A stretch of DNA of 10,097 nucleotides from Neisseriaceae bacterium (GCA_017518785.1 JAFWUA010000042.1:1-10097); one strand, 5' to 3'. Numbered from the stretch's first letter, positions 1-6,442 are shown. Notes: a model not told the origin generated them from the sequence alone. Numbers and translations: made by a program.

Positions 1-160
1 AATAGATTAATTTTCAGGCAGGGCAGATTAAACATTCAAGTGCAACACATAAATTGAGTGAAGCGAAAATTAAATCTTCCAATATACCAAAGTTATTATT
101 TTTCAGATTGAAACTTTAATACAGCGTTAAAATTCACTTTACAACACAGGTAACTATATA

Positions 161-628
161 ATGCGAAATGAAAATGAACTATCAGAAGTAACACTATTAG
201 GGCAAAAACAAACCCAATATACATACGATTATGATCCCAATTTATTGGAACGTTTCCCAAATAAACACCCAAATAATGATTACATGGTTACACTTAATTG
301 TCCGGAATTTACCTCACTTTGTCCTAAAACAGGACAGCCGGATTTTGCGAACATAATTATCCGCTATATCCCAGATAAATATCTTGTTGAGTCTAAATCA
401 TTAAAATTATACTTATTTAGTTTTCGCAGTCATGGTGATTTTCATGAAGATTGTATAAATATTATTATGAAAGATTTGGTGCAATTATTAAATCCTCGCT
501 ATTTAGAAGTTGAAGGCATTTTTACGCCAAGAGGTGGGATTTCAATTTATCCATTTGCAAATTGGGCACAGGCTAATTCTGATTATGAAAAATTATTAAC
601 GACACGACTGCTAAAAGAAATTAAATAA
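161..628 (+). CDS. queF: NADPH-dependent 7-cyano-7-deazaguanine reductase (QueF, type I)
   Basis: The 155-residue product matches the single-domain (YkvM-like) form of QueF, which reduces preQ0 to preQ1 in the cytoplasm for queuosine synthesis in tRNA. The sequence shows the active-site segment CPEFTSLCPKTGQPDF at 47-62, with the expected covalent cysteine at Cys54 and the general acid at Asp61. The QueF NADPH-binding motif ESKSLK is at 77-82, and HE at 95-96 is the usual substrate-recognition pair. Length is normal for type I enzymes (about 150-165). The ATG has a weak AGG ten bases upstream and the N-terminus has typical length. The gene stands alone and is closed by a strong hairpin that starts at its stop codon. 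I see no preQ1 riboswitch in the 160 bases upstream. Family assignment is very secure. Confidence 0.96.
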   Translation: MRNENELSEVTLLGQKQTQYTYDYDPNLLERFPNKHPNNDYMVTLNCPEFTSLCPKTGQPDFANIIIRYIPDKYLVESKSLKLYLFSFRSHGDFHEDCINIIMKDLVQLLNPRYLEVEGIFTPRGGISIYPFANWAQANSDYEKLLTTRLLKEIK

Positions 629-676
629 AATAGTCTGCCGGAAACATTCAAAAATAAACTTTCCGGCAGACTATTT
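628..676. terminator. Inverted pair of DUS-like motifs forming a hairpin after queF
   Basis: Two perfect copies of AGTCTGCCGGAAA (632-644 plus, 660-672 minus) face each other. With flanking bases they make a perfect 17-bp stem, 628-644 with 660-676, and a 15-base loop, followed by an AT-rich stretch. The stem starts at the last base of the queF stop codon. Inverted uptake sequences that double as terminators are a known Neisseriaceae arrangement; that this one terminates queF is inferred. Confidence 0.8.
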
Positions 677-678
677 AT

Positions 679-684
679 TATAAT
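679..684 (+). promoter_or_regulatory. Possible -10 box for lpxK
   Basis: A perfect TATAAT lies 24 bases before the lpxK start, just past the queF hairpin. No good -35 box is found 16-18 bases upstream and the region is AT-rich, so the match could be chance. A promoter here would make sense because the hairpin should insulate lpxK from queF. Confidence 0.25.
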
Positions 685-708
685 TTATTTTATTACAAGG
701 TATTATTA

Positions 709-1731
709 ATGTCCAATAAAAAAAACAACTACCATATAATTGAATCACATTGGCAAAAACCAATTTGGTGGCTTATCCCTGTACTATATCCATTATCTCG
801 TATTTTTTCCATAATCGTTAGCATACGCCGTTTTATGTATCGTAAATCTTGGATAAAATCGCATAAACTCCCTGTACCTGTTGTGATTGTTGGTAATATT
901 CATGTTGGGGGTAGTGGTAAAACTCCTATTACAGCTGCAATTGTAAATCAACTTACACAATGCAATATTAAAGTTGGAATTATTAGTCGTGGTTATGGTA
1001 GAAAAGATAAAACAACTCGCATCGTTAATCCCGATGATGATGCTACAATTAGTGGTGATGAACCATTATTACTATCACACCAAACACGTGTACCAATTGC
1101 TATTGGAGAAAATCGTATAACTGCCGGAAAGTTATTATTACAACATTTTCCACAAATACAATTAATAATTGCCGATGATGGATTACAACATTATGCTATG
1201 CAACGCGATATGGAAATTATTGTCTTTCCGGCTGACTCCTATCAATATAATCTTGATGTATTACCCAATGGTCCATTACGTGAAAACATTGCTCGTATAT
1301 CAGAGGCAGATATATTGATTATTTCCAATTCAGAAAACAATACAAAGTTTCCGGCAACATTACCTAAAAGTGGCAAAGTTTTTAACAGTACTTTGAATTA
1401 TAAACAATTTTATTCATTAAATAATCCAGAAAAAAAAGTAGATGCTATATTTTTTCATTCTCAACCAACTATGGCATTAGCTGCTATTGGTAAGCCGCAA
1501 AGATTTTTTTTAGCACTAAATAAAATGGGAATTAATTTAATAGAAAAACGTATATTACCAGACCATGCTAATATTGATATAAAAAGTCTGCCGGAAAATA
1601 TTAAAATTATCATTACTGAAAAAGATGCAGTTAAATTAAACCAATATCAACTACCTAATGTTTGGGTATTACCCATAGAAGCTGAATTACCAGAATCTTT
1701 GTATAAGGAAATAAAATGTCTATTGAAATAG
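709..1731 (+). CDS. lpxK: Tetraacyldisaccharide 4'-kinase (LpxK), lipid A synthesis
   Basis: The 340-residue product is a full-length LpxK, the inner-membrane kinase that uses ATP to phosphorylate the 4' position of the tetraacyldisaccharide 1-phosphate lipid A precursor. A hydrophobic, basic N-terminal helix (about 18-40) fits membrane association. The unusual Walker A loop GNIHVGGSGKTP is at 62-73, followed by SRGYGR at 93-98, GDEP at 116-119, the DDGLQHY motif at 156-162 and PNGPLRE at 186-192; TEKDAVKL lies near the C-terminus. An AAGG eight bases before the ATG supports this start. The end overlaps the next gene by 16 bp, indicating co-translation. It carries one perfect DUS-like 13-mer (1585-1597) and several partial ones. 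It implies a Gram-negative cell with lipid A. Confidence 0.96.
   Translation: MSNKKNNYHIIESHWQKPIWWLIPVLYPLSRIFSIIVSIRRFMYRKSWIKSHKLPVPVVIVGNIHVGGSGKTPITAAIVNQLTQCNIKVGIISRGYGRKDKTTRIVNPDDDATISGDEPLLLSHQTRVPIAIGENRITAGKLLLQHFPQIQLIIADDGLQHYAMQRDMEIIVFPADSYQYNLDVLPNGPLRENIARISEADILIISNSENNTKFPATLPKSGKVFNSTLNYKQFYSLNNPEKKVDAIFFHSQPTMALAAIGKPQRFFLALNKMGINLIEKRILPDHANIDIKSLPENIKIIITEKDAVKLNQYQLPNVWVLPIEAELPESLYKEIKCLLK
1121..1130 (+). repeat. DUS-like motif, core only, in lpxK
   Basis: CTGCCGGAAA, the last ten bases of the AGTCTGCCGGAAA consensus. The first three positions do not match. Confidence 0.55.
1225..1237 (-). repeat. DUS-like motif with one mismatch, in lpxK
   Basis: Reads AGTCAGCCGGAAA on the minus strand, 12 of 13 matches to the consensus. 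Confidence 0.5.
1585..1597 (+). repeat. Perfect DUS-like 13-mer inside lpxK
   Basis: Exact AGTCTGCCGGAAA within the lpxK reading frame, where it encodes part of KSLPEN. A perfect copy inside a conserved housekeeping gene, away from any hairpin, argues that the motif is not merely a terminator part. Confidence 0.75.
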
Positions 1732-2186
1732 AAAGACGTTTCTTGTTAAAAAATGACAATTGGAAACAAAACATTCATCAATCAATCGAAATGCAGCAAG
1801 GTTACATGAGTGTTGAAAAAGAATGCACAATTCGTTTACGCATTATTGATGACATGGCATGGCTAACTATAAAAGGTTTTATTACTCCAGTATCTCGTCA
1901 TGAATTTGAATACCCCATTCCAATTGATGAAGCAAAAACTATGATGGATAATTTATGTGCATTTACTATGACTAAAACAAGGCATATTGTGAAAGTTGAT
2001 AACGTTTCTTTTGAAATTGACGAATACCATGAAGCAAATGCTCCTTTGATAGTTGCCGAATTAGAACTAATCGATGAAAATCAAAACTACCCTACTCCTG
2101 AATGGTTGGGAGAAGAAATTACCGATGATGGTCGTTATAGCAATGCTTATTTAAGTAAAAACCCTTATTCACAATGGAATTTATAA
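1716..2186 (+). CDS. CYTH-domain triphosphate tunnel metalloenzyme (probable inorganic triphosphatase)
   Basis: The 156-residue product is a compact CYTH protein. Members fold into an eight-stranded tunnel lined with acidic and basic residues that binds triphosphates with Mg or Mn; small bacterial relatives such as the Nitrosomonas europaea enzyme hydrolyse tripolyphosphate. The signature EIERRFL is at 4-10, a variant of ExExK with Arg in the last position, which is common in this subgroup. Other tunnel motifs are TIRLRI (38-43), LTIKG (50-54), EFEYPI (63-68), TKTRH (86-90), FEIDEYH (99-105), AELELID (114-120) and the terminal YSNAYLSKNP. AAGGA six bases before the ATG and the 16-bp overlap with lpxK fix the start. 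The substrate is inferred from the family; cytoplasmic. A link to lipid A is not implied by the co-transcription alone. Confidence 0.9.
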   Translation: MSIEIERRFLLKNDNWKQNIHQSIEMQQGYMSVEKECTIRLRIIDDMAWLTIKGFITPVSRHEFEYPIPIDEAKTMMDNLCAFTMTKTRHIVKVDNVSFEIDEYHEANAPLIVAELELIDENQNYPTPEWLGEEITDDGRYSNAYLSKNPYSQWNL

Positions 2187-2205
2187 ATAAAATTTCAAAT
2201 AGTCT

Positions 2206-2336
2206 GAAACTTTTGCAAAACTCGTCATTCTGAACTTTCCGCAGGAAAGTGAAGAATCTAATTGTTTGTTAAATAAAAAATTCGTAACGAAGTTCAGAAT
2301 GACGAATGAGAAAAAAATTGGTTTTGCAAAGGTTTC
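2206..2336. mobile_element. MITE-like 131-bp element with 5-bp target duplication
   Basis: The ends are near-perfect inverted repeats: GAAACTTTTGCAAAAC (2206-2221) and the reverse complement of 2321-2336, 15 of 16 identical. Inside sits a second perfect inverted repeat, TCGTCATTCTGAACT at 2222-2236 against 2291-2305, and a small hairpin (ACTTTCC/GGAAAGT, 2234-2250). Both outer borders are flanked by the direct repeat AGTCT (2201-2205 and 2337-2341), as expected of a target-site duplication. Removing the element plus one AGTCT rebuilds a DUS-like hairpin arm. It has no credible coding capacity. The end sequence resembles, from memory, ends of neisserial IS5/IS1106-type elements, so it may be a non-autonomous derivative mobilised in trans. 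Confidence 0.7.
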
Positions 2337-2378
2337 AGTCTGCCGGAAAGATAAATAATTTTCCGGCAGAATATTTTT
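2337..2378. terminator. Inverted DUS-like pair, probable bidirectional terminator
   Basis: A perfect AGTCTGCCGGAAA at 2337-2349 faces a one-mismatch copy at 2360-2372. The stem is 11 bp (2339-2349 with 2360-2370) with a 10-base loop, followed by ATATTTTTTG. It lies between the plus-strand lpxK-CYTH unit and a minus-strand gene remnant, so it could stop transcription both ways. Before the mobile element inserted, the left arm would have read AAATAGTCTGCCGGAAA, giving a stem of about 17 bp with one mismatch. Confidence 0.7.
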
Positions 2379-2427
2379 TGTGATATTCAAATAATAAAAG
2401 CGTCATCATATTTGTTTTTTGGTTATT

Positions 2428-2769
2428 TCATTCAATTCGTGGCACGAAACAATACAGAACGCCAAAAAGAATAGCAGTAATCATGCAAGACACCCCAAAT
2501 ATCGTGGTTGCTGATGCCCATTCTTCGTTGCCTTTTTTAAATTCTATCCACTCAAATACTGGGTGCTACACTTGTATGTCTATGCCGTATCGCTTGGCAA
2601 GGTGAAAACACAATACTTTGCCGAAAATGCTTAATAGTGCAAATGAAACCATACCGAATGCGGTGATAAAACGTTTGGGCGGTAAAACCATTTCCACTAA
2701 CCACACCACAGTGGAAAATAAGAATAACCATAAGTAAATTTTTTTCAGGGTGCGTATGAAGTTCTTCAT
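2428..2769 (-). pseudogene. Small three-helix membrane protein interrupted by an in-frame TAG
   Basis: From the ATG at 2767-2769 the frame encodes 67 residues, hits TAG at 2566-2568, then continues in the same frame with 45 more residues (HPVFEWIEFKKG and so on) to TGA at 2428-2430. The whole would be a 113-residue protein. It has three hydrophobic segments: about 12-30 (YLWLFLFSTVVWL), about 36-55, and about 88-108 in the part after the stop (CMITAILFGVLYCFV). The basic start and the soluble FKKGNEEW loop before the last helix fit a small integral membrane protein. Changing TAG to CAG (Gln) would restore the frame. I recognise no family. Read as a recent nonsense pseudogene, though the 67-residue part could still be made, or the stop could be suppressed. 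Confidence 0.6.
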
Positions 2770-2862
2770 TTTGTTTATCCAAACTATAAAACAAAATTTA
2801 ATCTACTCGTGTAAAGTGAGCGTGCGGTAAATATTATTAATTATTGCGAAAAGGCGTAGATT

Positions 2863-2903
2863 TTGATTATGGCAGATAAAAAATTGCCATTAATTATAAT
2901 CAA
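2863..2903 (-). terminator. Possible imperfect terminator after mnmE
   Basis: TTGATTAT (2863-2870) pairs with ATAATCAA (2896-2903), and inside it GGCA (2871-2874) pairs with TGCC (2885-2888) around an AT-rich loop. It begins just past the mnmE stop. No clear U-tract follows, so the call is weak. The 135-bp gap it lies in separates mnmE from the broken membrane-protein gene on the same strand. Confidence 0.3.
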
Positions 2904-2904
2904 T

Positions 2905-4254
2905 TTATTTCCCTATGCAAAAATTACTAAAAATTTCTCCCAATAAATCATCAGCACTAAATTCACCGGTTATTTTACCAAGTTCATTTTGAGCTTGACG
3001 CAAATGTTCTGATAATAAATCTGGTTGATAAATACTTTTTGCATCTGATAATGCTTGATATGCCTGTTGCAAAGCAAAAACATGACGCGTCCTTGCCAAA
3101 AACAACCCCTCTTCATTATTATGCCAACCTATATGACGAAGAATAACCTGCTCTAATAAATCCAAACCCATATTCTTTTTAGCAGAAATATACACAACAT
3201 CACGACCATCAATTTGCTTACAATCAGGAGGCATGTCAATTAAATCAATTTTATTTACCACTTCGATTTGTTTTAACTCTGCCGGAATGTCTGATAACAA
3301 AGCTTGAGTTTCGGCATTTATTTTCTCGCTTTTTTCAGTCAATATCAAAACAATATCAGCAGTTTGTACTGCATTACGACTGCGTTCTATCCCTTTTTGC
3401 TCCACAACATCATCAGTACTACGCAATCCTGCGGTATCAATGATATGCACAGGCACACCTTGCAAACTAATATTTTCACGTACTGTATCACGCGTTGTTC
3501 CTGCAATATCGGTAACTATTGCCACTTCATCACCGGCTAACGCATTTAACAAAGAGGACTTACCAACATTAGGTGCACCAATCAAAACAATATTGATTCC
3601 ATCACGCAAAATTGCCCCTTGTTTTGCAGTTGCAAGCACATCATTGATTGTCAATTGCAAAGAATCAATATGAGAAATTATATCTTTATGATTAATAAAA
3701 TCGATTTCTTCTTCTGGAAAATCCAAAGTAGCTTCAACCAACATACGCAGATGAATTAAATCATCTTTAATATTATGAATTTTTTCAGAAAATTTACCTT
3801 TTAACGAACACATCGCCATACGTGCAGCACGTTCTCCGCTTGCAGAAATTAAATCGGCAACGCTTTCTGCTTGCACTAAATCCATCTTGCCATTCAAAAA
3901 AGCACGTTGTGAAAATTCACCTGCTTGTGCCGGGCGTGCTCCCAACTGAATACAACGCTGCAACAACAAATTCAGCACCACAGTACCACCGTGACCATGT
4001 AACTCCACTACATCTTCTCCGGTAAAACTTGCCGGTGCAGGAAAATATAACAATATACCTCTATCAATAGTATCGCCGCAATCGTCATAAAAATCAACAT
4101 ACAAAGCATATCGAGGTTCAATTTTATCTAACTTACTAATTTTACACGCAAATTCATGCAAACTTTTGCCGGAAATACGAACAATACCTACTCCACCACC
4201 AGTTGCAGTAGCAATAGCAGCAATGGTATCGTTACTATTAACAATGTTATTCAT
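2905..4254 (-). CDS. mnmE: tRNA uridine-5-carboxymethylaminomethyl modification GTPase MnmE
   Basis: The 449-residue product is a full-length MnmE (E. coli has 454). With MnmG it installs the cmnm5 group on wobble U34 of certain tRNAs, using a formyl-tetrahydrofolate cofactor and GTP hydrolysis. The N-terminal folate-binding domain spans about 1-118 (TIAAIATATGGGVGIVRISG region, GEFSQRAFLNG at 112-122). A helical domain follows, with the G domain inserted at about 220-375: G1 GAPNVGKS 226-233 (Asn229 in the K+-sensing position), G2 TTRD 253-256, G3 DTAG 273-276, G4 NKID 334-337 and G5 SAK 357-359. The C-terminus is the diagnostic CIGK with Cys446. Nothing essential is missing. The gene stands alone on the minus strand, divergent from the HMA gene. 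No strong ribosome-binding site precedes the ATG, but N-terminal alignment to the family supports it. Confidence 0.97.
   Translation of the reverse strand: MNNIVNSNDTIAAIATATGGGVGIVRISGKSLHEFACKISKLDKIEPRYALYVDFYDDCGDTIDRGILLYFPAPASFTGEDVVELHGHGGTVVLNLLLQRCIQLGARPAQAGEFSQRAFLNGKMDLVQAESVADLISASGERAARMAMCSLKGKFSEKIHNIKDDLIHLRMLVEATLDFPEEEIDFINHKDIISHIDSLQLTINDVLATAKQGAILRDGINIVLIGAPNVGKSSLLNALAGDEVAIVTDIAGTTRDTVRENISLQGVPVHIIDTAGLRSTDDVVEQKGIERSRNAVQTADIVLILTEKSEKINAETQALLSDIPAELKQIEVVNKIDLIDMPPDCKQIDGRDVVYISAKKNMGLDLLEQVILRHIGWHNNEEGLFLARTRHVFALQQAYQALSDAKSIYQPDLLSEHLRQAQNELGKITGEFSADDLLGEIFSNFCIGK
3276..3288 (+). repeat. DUS-like motif in mnmE (G-domain region)
   Basis: ACTCTGCCGGAAT matches 11 of 13 consensus bases and contains the full CTGCCGGAA core. 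It lies on the strand opposite to the coding strand. Confidence 0.55.
4166..4175 (+). repeat. Partial DUS-like motif near the mnmE start
   Basis: TTGCCGGAAA: the TGCCGGAAA core is present but the AGTC half is absent. Listed as a degenerate copy only. Confidence 0.3.
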
Positions 4255-4286
4255 AGGTAATTATCACTTTTTATAAATAATCCTAC

Positions 4287-4292
4287 ATTATA
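4287..4292 (-). promoter_or_regulatory. Possible mnmE -10 box
   Basis: The minus strand reads TATAAT 33 bases before the mnmE ATG. No TTGACA-like -35 is seen at standard spacing. The region where it should lie is occupied by a perfect DUS-like copy (4308-4320). Support is the exact hexamer and sensible distance only. Confidence 0.35.
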
Positions 4293-4307
4293 CCGTAATA
4301 TATCACC

Positions 4308-4346
4308 TTTCCGGCAGACTTATATTTTTAAATAGTCTGGCGGAAA
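4308..4346. repeat. Inverted DUS-like pair between divergent genes
   Basis: A perfect copy on the minus strand (4308-4320) faces AGTCTGGCGGAAA on the plus strand (4334-4346, one mismatch), separated by 13 bases (TATATTTTTAAAT). The hairpin is like the terminators elsewhere in the window, but it sits between the 5' ends of mnmE and the HMA gene, where no transcript obviously needs to end. Confidence 0.7.
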
Positions 4347-4435
4347 ATAATAATAATTTTATTAAATAGTTACAAAACAGCTTAACAATTAACTTATCAA
4401 ATATTCTACAAAAAATACATATTTCGATTAACTAA

Positions 4436-4464
4436 TTGAAAAAAATTACAATCTATGGTAGACT
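4436..4464 (+). promoter_or_regulatory. Candidate sigma-70 promoter for the HMA-acpS-Nudix-hscB cluster
   Basis: TTGAAA (4436-4441) and TAGACT (4459-4464) are spaced by 17 bases, matching 5/6 and 4/6 consensus positions. Transcription would start near 4471, leaving a leader of about 70 bases. AT-rich surroundings lower the weight. Confidence 0.4.
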
Positions 4465-4477
4465 CAAAAACTCGAAA

Positions 4478-4503
4478 GTACAGAGAAACAACCCATGCTG
4501 TAC
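4478..4503. promoter_or_regulatory. Dyad GTACAG-N14-CTGTAC in the HMA leader
   Basis: A perfect 6-bp inverted repeat with a 14-base gap lies just downstream of the candidate promoter and 40 bases before the HMA start. It could be an operator for a dimeric repressor or a small leader hairpin. It does not match the CueR or CopY consensus as I know them. Confidence 0.3.
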
Positions 4504-4542
4504 AAATTTTGATAAAACACAACTTATAAACACCAAATAACT

Positions 4543-4749
4543 ATGGAAAACATTACATTAATTATTGAAGGCATGACTTGTTCTGGTTGCGTTGACAACG
4601 TAAAACGTATTTTAGAAAAATTAAACGGAGTGGATAGTGTAAAAGTAAGTCTGTCGGACGGCATAGCAGAAATTTCTTTTGACCCACAAAAAACAAACAA
4701 AAATGTCATGATAGATGCAATCGAAAACGCTGGTTTTGATGCCTATTAA
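4543..4749 (+). CDS. Heavy-metal-associated (HMA) domain protein, CopZ-like copper chaperone
   Basis: The 68-residue product is a single HMA domain, the ferredoxin-like fold that carries Cu(I) or related soft metals in the cytoplasm and hands them to P-type ATPases. The metal loop GMTCSGC is at 10-16 with Cys13 and Cys16. The rest follows the beta-alpha-beta-beta-alpha-beta order: ITLIIEG, CVDNVKRILEKL, VDSVKVSLSDG, IAEISF and AIENAGF near the end. Length is exactly that of a free-standing chaperone, not a fragment of an ATPase. No clear ribosome-binding site precedes the ATG. It leads a tight plus-strand cluster with acpS 31 bp downstream, and no copper ATPase or CueR is in the window. Copper specificity is inferred, so no gene symbol is given. 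Confidence 0.88.
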   Translation: MENITLIIEGMTCSGCVDNVKRILEKLNGVDSVKVSLSDGIAEISFDPQKTNKNVMIDAIENAGFDAY

Positions 4750-4780
4750 TAATTTTACTAATTATTTAAGTATACTTAAT

Positions 4781-5164
4781 ATGATTCATGGAATAGGTAC
4801 AGATATTGTAAACACCGCACGCATCGAACGTTTATACAAACGTTATGGTGATATTTTTGTTGGAAAAATTTTAGCACAAACCGAATGGTTAGAGTGGTCA
4901 AATAGCCCTCCTTCTCACCCCATTTTATTTTTATCCAAGCGTTTTGCAGCCAAAGAAGCGTTTGCCAAAGCTATTCACACAGGATTACGTTACCCTGTAA
5001 CATTACATAACATTGCCGTAGTACACGATAAAAACGGTAGTCCAGAATTTCTGTGTGATGCCTCTTTACAAAATTTGCTAAAAGAACAAGGTATCACCAA
5101 AGTTCATTTAAGTTTAAGCGATGAACAAGACTATGTATTAGCATTTGCAATTGCTGAAAAATAA
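4781..5164 (+). CDS. acpS: Holo-[acyl-carrier-protein] synthase (AcpS)
   Basis: From the ATG at 4781 the product is 127 residues, almost the same as E. coli AcpS (126). AcpS moves 4'-phosphopantetheine from CoA to a serine of acyl carrier protein, activating it for fatty acid synthesis. The N-terminal motif MIHGIGTDIV has the Mg-binding Asp8, RFAAKEAFAKA at 54-64 has the metal-binding Glu59, and HLSLSDEQDYVLAFAIAE is at 109-126. A longer open frame starts at 4715, but that would overlap the HMA gene and add 22 residues before the universal GIGTDIV start, so I reject it. The ribosome-binding site is weak. The next gene begins one base after the stop, so the two are probably translationally coupled. 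Confidence 0.95.
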   Translation: MIHGIGTDIVNTARIERLYKRYGDIFVGKILAQTEWLEWSNSPPSHPILFLSKRFAAKEAFAKAIHTGLRYPVTLHNIAVVHDKNGSPEFLCDASLQNLLKEQGITKVHLSLSDEQDYVLAFAIAEK

Positions 5165-5165
5165 A

Positions 5166-5927
5166 ATGACTATTACCGTACCTGTTGTCGCCGCAATATT
5201 ATTTAATCATAATAATCAAATTTTATTAGCAACGCGACCTATCGATAAAAGCTTTGCTGGATTTTGGGAATTTCCAGGTGGCAAAGTTGAAATAGGAGAA
5301 ACCCATTATGATGCCTTAATTAGAGAAATAAAAGAAGAAATAGGAATTAATATTCAATGCGCAACATTATGGTTAAATACATCTACTTACCGTGATAATA
5401 AATTGATAACAATACAATTTTTTCGAATATTTGCTAATAATTGGTCTGGAACACCACAACCCAAAGAAGGACAAACTCTATCATGGCAATCACCTAATAA
5501 TATACAAGTATCACCAATTTTACCGAACAATCTACCAATTATACGTGCATTAAATATCCCCATAGAACTTTCCGGCAGTGTTTACGGAATTTACGATTCT
5601 GTAAAACATTACTACGCCCTACCACTATCAAGATTACACTTACAAAAAACAGCTGCACAATTAATTAACATATCAAATGGAGAAATACATAATAATAATA
5701 ATAAACCATTTTGGGCAATAATTAATAATCGCACTCAATTATTACAAGTATTAGATGCCCAAGTAATTATTTGGATAGGTAATAACACTGATTTATACGA
5801 TTTATTGCAAGAAAAAGTTTCACAACCAATATTGGTTGCCACAACCACCACTGATAATCCTTATGATTTTATTAAAATAGGAGCACACGGTGTAATTCAT
5901 TGGCAAGAAATATCACATATAACTTAA
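5166..5927 (+). CDS. MutT-type Nudix hydrolase with C-terminal extension
   Basis: The 253-residue product starts at the ATG one base after the acpS stop; an in-frame ATG at 5145 would overlap acpS and adds only seven residues. Residues 1-130 are a MutT-like Nudix domain that hydrolyses oxidised or other nucleoside triphosphates such as 8-oxo-dGTP. It has WEFPGGK at 34-40 and a complete Nudix box at 39-61 with catalytic REIKEE at 53-58. Residues 135-253 are an added domain. In many proteobacteria MutT is fused to a thiamine-phosphate-synthase (ThiE)-like barrel. The ending IGAHGVIHW resembles that fold's last strand, but the extension is short and shows no phosphate-binding motif, so it may be a reduced, non-catalytic remnant. 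A DUS-like site lies near the domain boundary. Confidence 0.85.
   Translation: MTITVPVVAAILFNHNNQILLATRPIDKSFAGFWEFPGGKVEIGETHYDALIREIKEEIGINIQCATLWLNTSTYRDNKLITIQFFRIFANNWSGTPQPKEGQTLSWQSPNNIQVSPILPNNLPIIRALNIPIELSGSVYGIYDSVKHYYALPLSRLHLQKTAAQLINISNGEIHNNNNKPFWAIINNRTQLLQVLDAQVIIWIGNNTDLYDLLQEKVSQPILVATTTTDNPYDFIKIGAHGVIHWQEISHIT
5569..5581 (-). repeat. DUS-like motif in the Nudix gene
   Basis: Minus strand reads ACACTGCCGGAAA, 11 of 13 matches with the whole CTGCCGGAAA core. It encodes the LSGS segment at the Nudix/C-terminal domain boundary. Confidence 0.6.
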
Positions 5928-5945
5928 CACGAGAAATCATCAATC

Positions 5946-6437
5946 ATGAATAATTTTTTCGATATTTTTCAATTAGATAAAACATTTGATATAAATTACA
6001 ATATTTTAGAAAAAAACTATCGTAATTTAGCATCTCAATATCATCCAGACCGCACAACAATGCTATCAGCATTTGAACAGCGTCAACAAATGATGTTATT
6101 TACAACTATTAATCAGGCATATGAAACACTAAAAAATCCATTAAGTCGAGCTAACTATTTATTAAAATTAAATGGGATTGATGCCGATGAGAAACACACC
6201 AATATAGATAGTGATTTTTTAATTCAACAAATGCAATGGCATGAAGAATTAGAAACAGCACAAACCACAGAGGAATACAAATCAATCAACAATAAAATCT
6301 TAATGGAAAAGCAAGAAATTATTAACAAATTAACCGATGACTTTGCAAAATCAAACTACAATAGTGCATTAGAAAATTTCCAACGTGCTCGTTTTATTTA
6401 TAAATTATTAGAAGAAATTAACAATAAATTAGAATAA
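5946..6437 (+). CDS. hscB: Fe-S cluster assembly co-chaperone HscB (Hsc20)
   Basis: The 163-residue product is a full-length HscB (E. coli 171). HscB is the J-domain partner of the Hsp70-like HscA; it brings the scaffold IscU with its nascent [2Fe-2S] cluster and triggers HscA ATP hydrolysis. The J domain covers about 1-75 with HPD at 33-35 in QYHPDR, and conserved INQAYETLKNPLSRANYLL follows. The C-terminal helical bundle (about 85-163) begins with FLIQQMQWHEELE, the IscU-binding region. The overall pattern is most like neisserial HscB, from memory. The gene follows the Nudix gene by 18 bp and ends at a strong hairpin. The other isc genes are not in the window. A weak ACGAGA lies 11 bases before the ATG. 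Confidence 0.94.
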   Translation: MNNFFDIFQLDKTFDINYNILEKNYRNLASQYHPDRTTMLSAFEQRQQMMLFTTINQAYETLKNPLSRANYLLKLNGIDADEKHTNIDSDFLIQQMQWHEELETAQTTEEYKSINNKILMEKQEIINKLTDDFAKSNYNSALENFQRARFIYKLLEEINNKLE

Positions 6438-6442
6438 AAAAC

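Noticed and set aside
13..21. TTCAGGCAG, nine bases like a known Simonsiella/Kingella-type DUS
   Set aside because: A single partial match that does not fit the dialect repeated elsewhere in the window; likely chance.
1..160. preQ1 riboswitch or upstream gene end before queF
   Set aside because: I looked for the short preQ1-I pattern and for a clear coding tail and saw neither; the stretch is AT-rich with many stops.
2181..2390. 69-residue minus-strand open frame
   Set aside because: It runs through the inverted repeats of the mobile element and the DUS hairpin; composition and position indicate a chance frame.
3304..4025. Plus-strand open frames opposite mnmE
   Set aside because: They lie antisense to well-conserved GTPase coding sequence and show no family features.
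4715..4780. Extended acpS start overlapping the HMA gene
   Set aside because: The family begins directly at MxxGIGTDIV, and the ATG at 4781 gives the normal length.
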